A stretch of 64,000 bases of DNA from Streptomyces sp. NBC_00691 (lineage in GTDB: Bacteria > Actinomycetota > Actinomycetes > Streptomycetales > Streptomycetaceae): positions 2,768,501-2,832,500 of the forward strand of contig NZ_CP109007.1 in the NCBI RefSeq assembly GCF_036226665.1. Reading direction: 5' to 3'. Made by a program: the position numbers and the translations under genes. The first letter of the stretch is position 1, and every line of letters begins with the position of its first letter. This document shows, piece after piece, positions 37,621 through 45,768 of this stretch. Under the pieces are notes generated by a model. The model worked only from the letters and a program-made list of their open reading frames with translations. It was not told the DNA's origin and did not search any database.

Positions 37621-39035
37621 GGTCCGGCCGCCGCGCCGGCGAGGGCCGCGACTGCCAGGGCGATCATGGTCGTCCACAGCGCGTCGGCGGAGTTCTGTGC
37701 TCCGGACCCCTCCGCCGCGGCGAGGAACAGGGTCCCGAACGCGGCGACCCCGATGAGCTGACCGAGCTGGGTGACGGTGGCGAGCAGGCCGCTCGCGTCG
37801 GCCGCGTCCTCCGGTCGTACGGTGGCCAGCGCACCGGTCAGGGCGGGGCTGAAGGCCAGCGAGATCCCGGCGCCGAGCGCACCCAGGGCCGGATAGAGCC
37901 CCCAGCCACCGGCGCCGCCGTCCGCGAGCACCCCGCCCACGCCGAGGGCCCCCGCGGCGGCGAGCAGGAATCCGCCGGGGATCAGCGCGCGGTGGAACCG
38001 GGCCGGCCAGCGCCGCCAGGTCAGTCCTACGGCGCCGAAGACGACGGCGGCGGGACCGAAGGTGAGCCCGGCGCGCAGCGCGCTGTGGCCGAGTCCGCCC
38101 TGCAGATGCAGGGTGAGGGTGAACAGGAATCCGGCGTTGACTCCCATCGACACCGCGATCCACAGGACGGCCCGTCCCATGCCGGGGAGCCGCAGCACAC
38201 GCGGGGCGATGAGCGGCGCGCCGCCGCGCCGGGCGAGGCGGGACTCGTACGCGCCGAAGAGGGCGAGGACCACCAGGGAGCCGCCGAGCGAGAGCCAGGA
38301 CCACAGAGGCCAGTCCTCTTCCTGGCCGAGGACCAGGGGGACGGTCAGCAGGGACACGGCGCCGGCGAGCAGGACGAGGCCGGGGAGATCCAGGGCACGC
38401 GCACGCGTGGCCCGGGTCGGCGCGTCCTGGGGCAGGACGCGGGCGCCGAGGGCGAGCAGGGCGATGCCGATGGGGACGTTGACGAGGAAGACGGGCCGCC
38501 AGCCGGTGCCGAAGAGGTCGGCGCTCACCAGGAGCCCGCCCACGACCTGCCCGGCGGCGGCGCCGGTGGCCAGGACCGCGGAGTACGCGCTGAGCGCCTT
38601 CACGCGGCGCTCGCCGGTGAACTCGCGCTGGATGAGGCTCAGCACCTGAGGGATCATCAGGGCGGAGCCCGCGCCCTGCGCGATCCGGAAGGCGATCAAC
38701 TGGTCGGTGCCCGCGGCGAGTCCGCAGGCGAGAGAAGCCGCGGTGAAGAGGGCGAGACCGCCGAGGTACATCCGACGGTGCCCGACGAGGGCGCCGAGAC
38801 GGGCCCCGGTGATGAGCAACACCGCGTAGGCGACGGTGTATCCGGCGACGACGAGCTGGAGCGCGGCTCCGGACGCGGAGAGCTCGACACGGATCGTGGG
38901 CGCGGCGACGTTGACGATGAAGACGTCGAGGAGCGCCATGAACTGGGCGGCGAGGACCACGCCGAGCAACAGCCCGGGCCGGTTGTCGGTGCCACCGTCT
39001 TTACTGAGTACGGGACGTGTTGTGGTCGAGGTCAT
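37602..39035 (-). CDS. DHA2-family MFS multidrug exporter
   Basis: A 477-residue, fourteen-helix drug/proton antiporter. LDVFIVNVAAPTIRVEL is the DHA2 helix 1 motif (D1). GARLGALVGHRRMYLGGL is motif A. AYSAVLATGAAAGQVVGGLLVSADLFGTGWRPVFLVNVPIG contains motif C and the following conserved Trp-Arg-x-Val-Phe-Leu-Val-Asn. ATG at 39035 (MTSTTTRPVLSKDG); upstream residues are not family-like. It is divergent from the MmyB-type regulator across 101 bases, the typical setup for a regulator-controlled exporter. Confidence 0.9.
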   Translation of the reverse strand: MTSTTTRPVLSKDGGTDNRPGLLLGVVLAAQFMALLDVFIVNVAAPTIRVELSASGAALQLVVAGYTVAYAVLLITGARLGALVGHRRMYLGGLALFTAASLACGLAAGTDQLIAFRIAQGAGSALMIPQVLSLIQREFTGERRVKALSAYSAVLATGAAAGQVVGGLLVSADLFGTGWRPVFLVNVPIGIALLALGARVLPQDAPTRATRARALDLPGLVLLAGAVSLLTVPLVLGQEEDWPLWSWLSLGGSLVVLALFGAYESRLARRGGAPLIAPRVLRLPGMGRAVLWIAVSMGVNAGFLFTLTLHLQGGLGHSALRAGLTFGPAAVVFGAVGLTWRRWPARFHRALIPGGFLLAAAGALGVGGVLADGGAGGWGLYPALGALGAGISLAFSPALTGALATVRPEDAADASGLLATVTQLGQLIGVAAFGTLFLAAAEGSGAQNSADALWTTMIALAVAALAGAAAGPWRRAR

Positions 39036-39136
39036 ACGCCGAGCGTGACGTCGATCGGATACGGGTAACGAGAGCCCGCCGATGCTGGTACTGACACCAC
39101 CTGGCAGCGGCGGCACGGGGACTCGACCATGGGGGT

Positions 39137-40021
39137 GTGACGATCGTGGCAGCGGTACCGACACAGCGACGCCGACGACCGGAGCTGGCCGCGTTCCTGC
39201 GCAGCCGCCGGGCCAGGGTGACACCGGAGGACGTCGGGATGCCTCCGGGGCTCCGCCGCCGCACGCCGGGGCTGCGCCGCGAGGAGGTCGCCCAGCTCTC
39301 CGGCGTCGGCGTCACCTGGTACACGTGGCTGGAGCAGGGGCGCCCGATCAACGCCTCGGCGCAGGTGCTCGACGCGGTGGCCAGGACACTCCGGCTGGAC
39401 CGGCCCGAGCGCGAGCACCTCTACCACCTGGCCGAGGTGCCGTACGCGCCCGAACGGTCGGCATCGGACGTGGCGGTGGTCAGCCCGGAGATCCAGGGCA
39501 TCCTGGACGCCCTGGACCCGCACCCCGCGGTGCTCTACAACGCGCGGTACGACGTGCTCGCGACCAACGCCATGTACGAGCTGCTCTTCTTCCAGGAGGG
39601 CCGGGACGATCTGGACACGGGCCCGTTCGGCATACGCAACGTGCTGTGGGCGCTGTTCAGCGTGCCCGGGCCCACCTGCCCGGTGGTGGACCGGAAGCGG
39701 GAGCTGCCGCTGATGGTGGCCCAGCTGCGGGGCGCGTACGGCCGCCATGTCGGGGAGCCGGCCTGGGAGGAGTTCGTACGGGCCCTGGCGGAGGCCAGCC
39801 CGGAATTCGCCCGGCTGTGGCGCAGCGGCGACGTGGTCCCGCCGGGGACACGGGTGAAGATCTTCCGCCACGAGCGGACCGGGGAGGTCCGGATGACCTC
39901 GGTCTCCCTCTCGGTGAACGGGATGCCGGAGTGCCGGATCGTGGCCTACACGCCGAACGACGAGGAGAGCCGCCACGGACTCGCGTCCCTGCGGGAGCTG
40001 ACGGAACGACCGACCTCGTAG
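39137..40021 (+). CDS. XRE-family regulator with MmyB-like ligand-binding domain
   Basis: A 294-residue regulator. The N-terminal HTH_31/XRE domain reads RPELAAFLRSRRARVTPEDVG, then PGLRREEVAQLSGVGVTWYTWLEQGR. From residue ~110 a PAS-like MmyB domain follows (LDPHPAVLYNARYDVLATNAM, GGAYGRH-type GAYGRHVGEP, FRHERTGEVRMTSVSLSVNG) thought to bind a fatty-acid-like ligand. GTG at 39137. It is divergent from the DHA2 exporter, which is its probable target. Such pairs are very common in Streptomyces. It converges on the second tRNA-Ala. Confidence 0.92.
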   Translation: MTIVAAVPTQRRRRPELAAFLRSRRARVTPEDVGMPPGLRRRTPGLRREEVAQLSGVGVTWYTWLEQGRPINASAQVLDAVARTLRLDRPEREHLYHLAEVPYAPERSASDVAVVSPEIQGILDALDPHPAVLYNARYDVLATNAMYELLFFQEGRDDLDTGPFGIRNVLWALFSVPGPTCPVVDRKRELPLMVAQLRGAYGRHVGEPAWEEFVRALAEASPEFARLWRSGDVVPPGTRVKIFRHERTGEVRMTSVSLSVNGMPECRIVAYTPNDEESRHGLASLRELTERPTS

Positions 40022-40130
40022 GACGGCCGAAACGGACCGACCCGACCGCCCCGACCGCCCCGACCAGTCGGCCGACGCACCCTGGAACGAGGGAACCGAC
40101 CCTCGAAACGACGGGCCCCTGGAACGACGA

Positions 40131-40156
40131 ATCCCGCCCCCTGCTGGGGACGGGAT
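40131..40156 (-). terminator. Terminator downstream of the second tRNA-Ala
   Basis: ATCCCG (40131-40136) pairs with CGGGAT (40151-40156), with inner CCCC and GGGG. It starts ten bases past the tRNA 3' end and also lies after the XRE regulator gene, so it can serve both strands. Confidence 0.65.
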
Positions 40157-40166
40157 CCGGTGATTG

Positions 40167-40239
40167 TGGAGCTAAGGAGAATTGAACTCCTGACCTCCTG
40201 CATGCCATGCAGGCGCTCTACCAACTGAGCTATAGCCCC
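40167..40239 (-). tRNA. tRNA-Ala (anticodon GGC), copy 2
   Basis: Base-for-base identical to the copy at 35838-35910, including anticodon loop ATGGCAT and the G3-U70 pair. Identity continues about three further bases, then the flanks diverge. CCA is not encoded. Same orientation as copy 1, 4.3 kb apart. Confidence 0.97.
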
Positions 40240-40334
40240 TCGTGTTCTTCGCGCTCTGCGCTGCGAACAAGAAGAACTTTAGCCTGTGACCTGCCGGAAA
40301 GTGAAATCCGGGTCCGGCAGGCCGGTCGTGGGGC

Positions 40335-40988
40335 TCAGTCGTCGTCGCCGAGGACCGGCTCGGGCAGCGTGCCCGCGTTGTGCTCCATCAGACGCCAGCC
40401 GCGCGCGCCCTCGCCGAGCACCGACCAGCAGCAGTTCGAGAGGCCACCGAGGCTCTCCCAGTGCTGGGACTCCAGACCGAGGAGCCGGCCGATGGTGGTG
40501 CGGATGGTGCCGCCGTGGCTGACCACGACGAGCGTGCCGTCCTCGGGAAGTTTGTCGGCGTGCTCCAGGACCACCGGGGCGGCCCGGTCGGCCACCTCGG
40601 TCTCCAGTTCGCCGCCGCCCCGGCGCACGGGCTCGCCGCGCTTCCACGCGGCGTACTGCTCGCCGTACCGCGCCACGATCTCGTCGTGGGTCAGTCCCTG
40701 CCACTCCCCCGCGTACGTCTCGCGCAGCGCGGAGTCGTGAGCGACGGCGTGGCCGGTGAGCACGGCCAGCTCGGCGGCGGTGGCCGCCGCCCGCTTCAGG
40801 TCGGAGGCCACGATGGCGTCCGGCTTCAGCGCGGCGAGCAGCCGGGCGGCCCGGCGCGCCTGGGAGACGCCGGTCTCCGTGAGCTCGATGTCGGTCGAGC
40901 CCTGGAAACGGCGCTCCAGGTTCCAGGAGGTCTGGCCGTGACGCCAGAGGACGATGCGGCGCCCAGTGCCGCTCTTGGTGGTGCTCAG
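40335..40988 (-). CDS. Histidine phosphatase (phosphoglycerate-mutase-like), CTG start
   Basis: A 217-residue histidine phosphatase. The catalytic motif LWRHGQTSWN lies at residues ~14-23. The second Arg is in VASDLKRA, the acidic catalyst region is ETYAGEWQGLTHDE, and the C-terminal His is in VVSHGGTIR. The catalytic RHG is upstream of every ATG, GTG or TTG in the frame; the first of these (GTG 40811) would delete it. The only sensible start is CTG at 40988-40986, giving LSTTKSGTGRRIVLW, which overlaps the rsfS stop as CTGA. Translational coupling to rsfS would explain use of a rare start codon. The substrate is unknown. Confidence 0.82.
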   Translation of the reverse strand: MSTTKSGTGRRIVLWRHGQTSWNLERRFQGSTDIELTETGVSQARRAARLLAALKPDAIVASDLKRAAATAAELAVLTGHAVAHDSALRETYAGEWQGLTHDEIVARYGEQYAAWKRGEPVRRGGGELETEVADRAAPVVLEHADKLPEDGTLVVVSHGGTIRTTIGRLLGLESQHWESLGGLSNCCWSVLGEGARGWRLMEHNAGTLPEPVLGDDD

Positions 40989-41452
40989 CTCAGCTCACCG
41001 TCCGGTCCGTCGGGCAGCCCGGCGGCGTGCTCGGAGAGGTCGACGCCGGTCAGTTCGGCGTGCTCGGCACCCTTGCCGCGGGTCTTCGCCGCGTCCTCGG
41101 GGAGCTCGAGCTCGGGGCAGTCCTTCCACAGGCGCTCGAGCGCGTAGAAGACACGCTCCTCGCTGTGCTGGACGTGGACGACGATGTCGACGTAGTCCAG
41201 GAGGATCCAGCGCGCGTCGCGGTCGCCCTCACGGCGGACCGGCTTGGCGCCGAGGTCCTTGTTGAGGCGCTCCTCGATCTCGTCGACGATCGACTTGACC
41301 TGGCGGTCGTTGGGCGCGGAGGCGAGCAGGAAGGCGTCGGTGATCGACAGCACATCGCTGACGTCGTACGCGATGATGTCGTGCGCGAGCCGGTCGGCGG
41401 CCGCCTGAGCGGCGGCGTTGACGAGCTCGATGGAACGATCCGTGGCGGTCAC
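40985..41452 (-). CDS. rsfS: Ribosome silencing factor RsfS
   Basis: A 155-residue protein that binds uL14 and blocks 30S-50S joining in starvation or stationary phase. Family core: LAHDIIAYDVSDVLSITDAFLLASAPNDRQVKSIVDEIEERL and RWILLDYVDIVVHVQHSEERVFYALERLWKDCPE. GTG at 41452 (TATDRSIELVNAAAQAA) is preferred because the family begins there; an ATG at 41518 adds 22 residues. A C-terminal acidic tail of ~30 residues is extra. Downstream of nadD and the LCP gene, upstream of the coupled phosphatase. Confidence 0.93.
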   Translation of the reverse strand: MTATDRSIELVNAAAQAAADRLAHDIIAYDVSDVLSITDAFLLASAPNDRQVKSIVDEIEERLNKDLGAKPVRREGDRDARWILLDYVDIVVHVQHSEERVFYALERLWKDCPELELPEDAAKTRGKGAEHAELTGVDLSEHAAGLPDGPDGELS

Positions 41453-41535
41453 AAGCAGGCTTTCGTCGGCGGTCCAGTACCCCTCCAGGGTCTCACGGAC
41501 CGCCGACGGCCCCGCCAAAGTTTTCCGGAGCGCCG

Positions 41536-43278
41536 TTACCGGGCCCCCGGGACCTTGTAGTCCTGGCCCAGAATCACGGTCACGGCGGCCGCTCCCGAGG
41601 GCTTGCCCTTGGTGACCGAGCCGGCCGGCAGACCCAGCGTCTTGGCCACCTCGGCCGCCGTCGCCTTCTGGAGGTCGTCACCGTAGACGACCTGCGACTT
41701 CGCCTGGGTGTCCGCGTCGCCGCCGCCCACGAGGGCGAAGCCGCCGTTGATCAGGACGATCCGGGCCGCCTCGCTCGCCTTCTTGCCGGAACCGTCCCGG
41801 AGCGAGACCCGGGGGACGTCGCCCGCCTCGGGGGCGGTGACCTTTCCGCCCAGGATGTCCTTCACCACACTGTCGCTCGCGCCCTCGGTGAGCGCGCCGT
41901 CCTGGCCCACCGGGAGCAGGGCGGTCTTGTAGTCGCCGACCTTGGCGTGCTCGGCGAGCTTGGCCAGGGCGGCGCCCAGGTCCTTCTCGGAGAGCGAGGG
42001 GTCGAAGATCTGGGTGAGGCTCTCGACGGTCATCGTGGCGGACTCGGGATTGTCCGAGATCTTGCGCAGCACCGCGAACATGACCTGGCCGAAGCGCTGG
42101 AGCTGCTTGGTCTCGGCCTCGCCGGGGGCGCGGTAGGTCGCGTAGGCGACGGCGGCGCGGCCGTTCAGGGACTGCTTCTCGCCCTTCCTGACCAGCGGAT
42201 CGGCGCCCTTCTTCGAATCCGGCACGTCGGTGTCGGTGTCCGTCTCGATTCCGCTGACAAGGTCGACGAGGGTGTCCAGGTACGGCGTGTCCAGGCGCCA
42301 GGTGCCGGCGATCGGGGCGCCGAGCAGGTTGCCGATCGCCTCGCGGGTCCCGCTGGAGCCGTCGTCCTCGACCGACTTGCCGAGGGTGGTGGCGGCGCCC
42401 TCTCCGTCGGCGACGACGACGGAGTTGGGGATCAGGACCGAGGTGCCCTGGCGGGTGGTGGTGTTGTTGACGAGCAGGACGGTGGAGGTGCCGCCTCCCG
42501 TGGTGTTGTGGAGGTGGACGACGATCGTGTCGCGCTTCTGCGGACCGGTCGCGGTGTTCCCCTTCGCCTCCTCCTCGGACCCTCCGGGGAGCATGCCCGC
42601 GGACCAGAGGTAGCCGACGCCGCCCACGACGGCGAGGACGAGCACGACGACGAGGGCGATGATCCGGTTGCGGCCCCGGCGCCTGGCCTCCTCACGCCGC
42701 TCGGAACGGCTCTCGGTGAACTTCAGCCAGTCGATGACGTCCTCGGAGTCCTCGTCCGGCTCCTCGATGAACGAGAACTGCTCGGTGCGGTACTCACGGT
42801 CGTCGGCGGCGGGCCGGGCCTGTGCGGGGCGCTCGGAGGCGGGGCGCTGGCCGGGGACCCCGGCGGGCGCCGCGACGGACGCGGCCGGCGCCACGGGGTG
42901 TGCGGCGGGGGCGACGGGAGCGGCGGCTTCGGGCTGGGCGGCCCACTGCTGCCCCGTGTCGTAGGAGGGGTAGCTGTAGCCCTGCTGTCCGTACGGGTCG
43001 TACTGCGGCTCGTGGGACGGCTGGGGCTGCTGAGCCTGCTGGGGCTGTCCTTGATACTGCTGGGGCTGCTGAGCGTGCTGCGGTTGCTGCGGCTGCCCCT
43101 GGTACTGCTGCTGCTCCGGATGCTGCTGCTGGGCGTACGGGTCGTAGCCGTAGCCCTGCTGCGGCTGCTGCTGTGCCTGCTGCTGGTGCTGCTGGTACAC
43201 CGGCTGCCCGTACTCGTCGTAGCCGATGATCTGCGGCTGCGGATAGTACGGGTCGTACGGCTGCTGCTGGTCGTTCAC
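41536..43278 (-). CDS. pdtA: LytR-CpsA-Psr-like protein with Gln/Tyr-rich N-terminus (PdtA position)
   Basis: A 580-residue protein. Residues ~1-130 are extremely Gln/Tyr/Pro-rich (YDPYYPQPQIIGYDEYGQPV). One membrane helix follows near residue 225 (IIALVVVLVLAVVGGVGYLW). A diverged LCP-type external domain comes next (DTIVVHLHN, LVNNTTTRQGTSVLIPNSVV, LNGRAAVAYATYRAPGEAETKQLQRFGQV). A LytR_C-type terminus ends it (IVLINGGF). GTG 43278. In the corresponding S. coelicolor position lies SCO2578, reported as PdtA, a polydiglycosylphosphate transferase needed for sporulation; that assignment rests on synteny and memory. The usual IPRD and paired Arg signatures are weak here. Confidence 0.8.
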   Translation of the reverse strand: MNDQQQPYDPYYPQPQIIGYDEYGQPVYQQHQQQAQQQPQQGYGYDPYAQQQHPEQQQYQGQPQQPQHAQQPQQYQGQPQQAQQPQPSHEPQYDPYGQQGYSYPSYDTGQQWAAQPEAAAPVAPAAHPVAPAASVAAPAGVPGQRPASERPAQARPAADDREYRTEQFSFIEEPDEDSEDVIDWLKFTESRSERREEARRRGRNRIIALVVVLVLAVVGGVGYLWSAGMLPGGSEEEAKGNTATGPQKRDTIVVHLHNTTGGGTSTVLLVNNTTTRQGTSVLIPNSVVVADGEGAATTLGKSVEDDGSSGTREAIGNLLGAPIAGTWRLDTPYLDTLVDLVSGIETDTDTDVPDSKKGADPLVRKGEKQSLNGRAAVAYATYRAPGEAETKQLQRFGQVMFAVLRKISDNPESATMTVESLTQIFDPSLSEKDLGAALAKLAEHAKVGDYKTALLPVGQDGALTEGASDSVVKDILGGKVTAPEAGDVPRVSLRDGSGKKASEAARIVLINGGFALVGGGDADTQAKSQVVYGDDLQKATAAEVAKTLGLPAGSVTKGKPSGAAAVTVILGQDYKVPGAR

Positions 43279-43297
43279 CGGTGGCCCTCCCCGAAGC

Positions 43298-43918
43298 TCA
43301 CTCGCCGCGGTACAGCTGGCGCTTGTCGATGTAGCGCACCACGCCGTCCGGGACCAGATACCAGACGGGATCGCCCTGTGCGACCCTCGCCCGGCAGTCG
43401 GTGGAGGAGATGGCGAGCGCGGGCACCTCGACCAGCGAGACACCGCCCTTGGGCAGTCCGTCGTCGGTGAGGTCGTGGCCCGGCCGGGTGACGCCGATGA
43501 AGTGCGCGAGCGAGAAGAGTTCCTCGGCGTCGCGCCAGGTGAGGATCTGCGACAGCGCGTCGGCCCCGGTGATGAAGAAGAGGTCCGAGTCACTGTTGAG
43601 GGAGCGCAGGTCCCGCAGGGTGTCGATGGTGTAGGTCGCCCCGCCGCGGTCGATGTCGATCCGGCTGACCGAGAACTGCGGGTTGGAGGCCGTCGCGATG
43701 ACCGTCATCAGATAACGGTCCTCGGCCGCCGACACGGCCCGGTCGCTCTTCTGCCACGGCTGCCCGGTCGGCACGAACACGACCTCGTCCAGGTGGAACA
43801 GGGCGGCGACCTCGCTGGCCGCCACCAGGTGTCCGTGGTGGATCGGGTCGAAGGTTCCGCCCATCACCCCGAGTCGGCGCTTCCCGCGCCCGCCAGTAGG
43901 CATTTCCTGCTCTCCCAT
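43298..43918 (-). CDS. nadD: Nicotinate-nucleotide adenylyltransferase
   Basis: About 206 residues. It adenylates nicotinate mononucleotide in NAD synthesis. The nucleotidyltransferase motif is [23 protein letters not shown], followed by [14 protein letters not shown] and the C-terminal [25 protein letters not shown] (ISSTxxR motif). Starts at ATG 43918 (MGEQEMPTG), 43903 or 43939 are all possible; 43918 gives the most usual length. It lies between the LCP gene and two tiny membrane-protein genes on the same strand. Confidence 0.94.
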   Translation of the reverse strand: MGEQEMPTGGRGKRRLGVMGGTFDPIHHGHLVAASEVAALFHLDEVVFVPTGQPWQKSDRAVSAAEDRYLMTVIATASNPQFSVSRIDIDRGGATYTIDTLRDLRSLNSDSDLFFITGADALSQILTWRDAEELFSLAHFIGVTRPGHDLTDDGLPKGGVSLVEVPALAISSTDCRARVAQGDPVWYLVPDGVVRYIDKRQLYRGE

Positions 43919-43969
43919 GCGTGCAGAGCCTACTGGCACGGCAGCGGACGCCTGATCAGGGTCGCCGGT

Positions 43970-44131
43970 TCAGCGGTCGCGGTTGAAGCGGGTGGTGATC
44001 CACAGCAGCAGGAGCAGGGCACCGAAGGCGCCGAAGCCGGTGAGGTAGGGGCTGAGGCTGTCGTGGTTGCCGCCGTGCTCGGCGCCCTCGGCGAGAGTGA
44101 CCAGGTTGGCGGCGGTGCTGTGGAGGCTCAT
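43970..44131 (-). CDS. 53-residue membrane protein downstream-paired with nadD
   Basis: ATG 44131 to TGA 43970 encodes MSLHSTAANLVTLAEGAEHG, then SLSPYLTGFGAFGALLLLLWITTRFNRDR. It has a short extracellular N-terminus with His/Gly/Asn, one membrane helix and a basic tail. The third-position G/C bias and the well-formed helix support a real gene. By synteny it would be the SCO2580-type small protein near the spore-wall genes. The function is unknown; a small subunit or regulator of the neighbouring envelope machinery is possible. Confidence 0.75.
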   Translation of the reverse strand: MSLHSTAANLVTLAEGAEHGGNHDSLSPYLTGFGAFGALLLLLWITTRFNRDR

Positions 44132-44214
44132 CTTCGGCAGACCTAACGATCGGGGATGGGAGCGGAGACTTCGCGCACATCGTATGCGGGCGGTCCCGGC
44201 GGGCTCACGCCGAC

Positions 44215-44439
44215 TCAGGCACTCGCGTCACGGTCCGTGTTGCCGCTCGGACCGCCATCGGCGCCGCCGCCGGTGCCGGCGTCGCCCGAGTCGTCGGTGC
44301 GGTAGCCGCGCAGCAGGAACCAGGCGAGCAGCGCGCCGCCCACGATCGAGACCAGCAGGACGATGCGGAGCGTGTCACCCGGCCCCTGCTGCGCGGCGGC
44401 GGCGAGCAGGGCGGTGGCGGTGTCGACGGTGTCCGGCAT
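44215..44439 (-). CDS. 74-residue membrane protein
   Basis: One membrane helix (LRIVLLVSIVGGALLAWFLLRGY, residues ~24-46) between a short N-terminus (MPDTVDTATALLAAAAQQG) and a Gly/Asp/Asn-rich disordered C-terminal tail. ATG 44439. It lies just upstream of the 53-residue gene on the same strand, and divergent from the M48 protease. The family is not recognised; synteny suggests the SCO2581-type protein. Confidence 0.8.
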   Translation of the reverse strand: MPDTVDTATALLAAAAQQGPGDTLRIVLLVSIVGGALLAWFLLRGYRTDDSGDAGTGGGADGGPSGNTDRDASA

Positions 44440-44475
44440 GTCGGTCGTGCTCCTCGGTCGTCCTCGGTGCCCGAG

Positions 44476-44484
44476 TTATCCACA
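44476..44484. promoter_or_regulatory. Perfect DnaA box (TTATCCACA)
   Basis: TTATCCACA is the classical R1-type DnaA box, in the divergent gap between the 74-residue membrane protein and the M48 protease genes. A single box outside oriC could regulate these genes or titrate DnaA. Confidence 0.45.
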
Positions 44485-44567
44485 GGCCCCGGCACACGGT
44501 AGCGCCAGCACCTAGGCTGGGGTTCGTCAGGGGGACGAGCACCGACTCGTACGAACAGGGGGCATCC

Positions 44568-45701
44568 ATGACCGAGAACGACCAGGGGAACGTGCCGAGC
44601 AGGCAGCGGAAGCGGTTCCCCGGCATCTCCTCGCGGGCCTACGAGCATCCGGCCGACCGCTCGGCGCTGGTGGCGGTGCGCAAGCTCAGCGGGTTCGACA
44701 CGGTCTTCAAGGCGCTCAGCGGACTGCTGCCGGAGCGCAGTCTGCGACTGCTCTTCCTCTCGGACTCCGTCCGGGTGAGCGACGCGCAGTTCAGCCATCT
44801 CAACGACATGCTGCGGGACGCCTGTTACATCCTGGACCTGGAGAAGGTCCCGCCGATGTACGTGACGCAGGACCCGAAGCCCAACGCGATGTGCATCGGC
44901 CTGGACGAGCCGATCATCGTCGTCACCACCGGCCTGGTGGAGCTCCTCGACGAGGAGGAGATGCGTGCGGTCGTCGGCCACGAGGTCGGCCACGCCCTGT
45001 CCGGGCACTCCGTGTACCGCACGGTGCTGCTCTTCCTCACCGGCCTGGCCCTCAAGATCGCCTGGATCCCGCTGGGGAACGTCGCGATCATGGCCATCGT
45101 CACGGCCCTGCGCGAGTGGTTCCGCAAGTCGGAGCTCTCCGCCGACCGGGCCGGGCTCCTCGTCGGGCAGGACGTGCGGGCCTCGATGCGCGGTCTGATG
45201 AAGATCGCCGGCGGCAACCACCTCCACGAGATGAACGTGGACGCGTTCCTCGCCCAGGCCGACGAGTACGAGAAGGCCGGGGACCTGCGGGACTCGGTCC
45301 TCAAGATCCTCAACGTGCTGCCGCGCACGCACCCCTTCACCACGGTCCGGGCGGCGGAGCTGAAGAAGTGGTCGGAGAGCCGCGACTTCCAGCGGATCAT
45401 GGACGGCCACTACCCGAAGCGCTCGGAGGACAAGGACACCTCGGTCACGGACTCCTTCCGCGAGTCTGCCGGGCACTATGCCGACACCGTGCGGACCAGC
45501 AAGGATCCGCTGATGAAGCTCGTCGGCGACATAGCCGGCGGCGCCGGCGACCTGGCGGGCGACCTGGGCGGGAAGCTGCGTAACGCCTTCGGCGGCGGCC
45601 AGGACCCGAAGAAGCCGGACGCCTCGGGGACGGACGGATCCACCGGGACCGCCGAGGACGGCAAGAGTGGCCCGGAAGGCACTGCCGGGGGCGCCCGGTA
45701 G
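44568..45701 (+). CDS. M48-family metalloprotease
   Basis: A 377-residue membrane-associated zinc protease. The zinc motif VVGHEVGHALSGHS and third ligand region SELSADRAGLLVGQD are both intact. A hydrophobic hairpin just after the zinc helix (TVLLFLTGLALKIAWIPLGNVAIMAIVTAL) anchors it in the membrane. The C-terminal ~80 residues are Gly/Asp/Lys-rich and disordered. ATG 44568 (MTENDQGNVPSRQRKRFPG) with GGGGG upstream. It points towards the SCO2583-type gene and converges with it. A role in membrane-protein quality control or cell-envelope processing is inferred from family. Confidence 0.9.
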   Translation: MTENDQGNVPSRQRKRFPGISSRAYEHPADRSALVAVRKLSGFDTVFKALSGLLPERSLRLLFLSDSVRVSDAQFSHLNDMLRDACYILDLEKVPPMYVTQDPKPNAMCIGLDEPIIVVTTGLVELLDEEEMRAVVGHEVGHALSGHSVYRTVLLFLTGLALKIAWIPLGNVAIMAIVTALREWFRKSELSADRAGLLVGQDVRASMRGLMKIAGGNHLHEMNVDAFLAQADEYEKAGDLRDSVLKILNVLPRTHPFTTVRAAELKKWSESRDFQRIMDGHYPKRSEDKDTSVTDSFRESAGHYADTVRTSKDPLMKLVGDIAGGAGDLAGDLGGKLRNAFGGGQDPKKPDASGTDGSTGTAEDGKSGPEGTAGGAR

Positions 45702-45751
45702 CGCGGCGGGTTCGCGAGCGCCCCCGGTAGCGCGGCGGGTTCGCGAGCGCC
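45694..45751. repeat. Perfect 29-bp tandem duplication across the M48 stop codon
   Basis: The 29-base unit 45694-45722 (beginning CCCGGTAGCGCGGCGGG) is repeated exactly at 45723-45751. The first copy contains the TAG stop of the protease gene and the second lies in the convergent gap. It looks like a recent slippage or duplication event. Confidence 0.85.
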
Positions 45752-45768
45752 CGCGCCCGGTGGCGGGA

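Noticed and set aside
35838..40239. The two tRNA-Ala genes as attL/attR of an integrated element
   Set aside because: Both are complete with their own terminators, and no integrase or excision gene is present between them.
40335..40811. Histidine phosphatase starting at GTG 40811
   Set aside because: This would remove the catalytic RHG motif, which is intact and in frame upstream.
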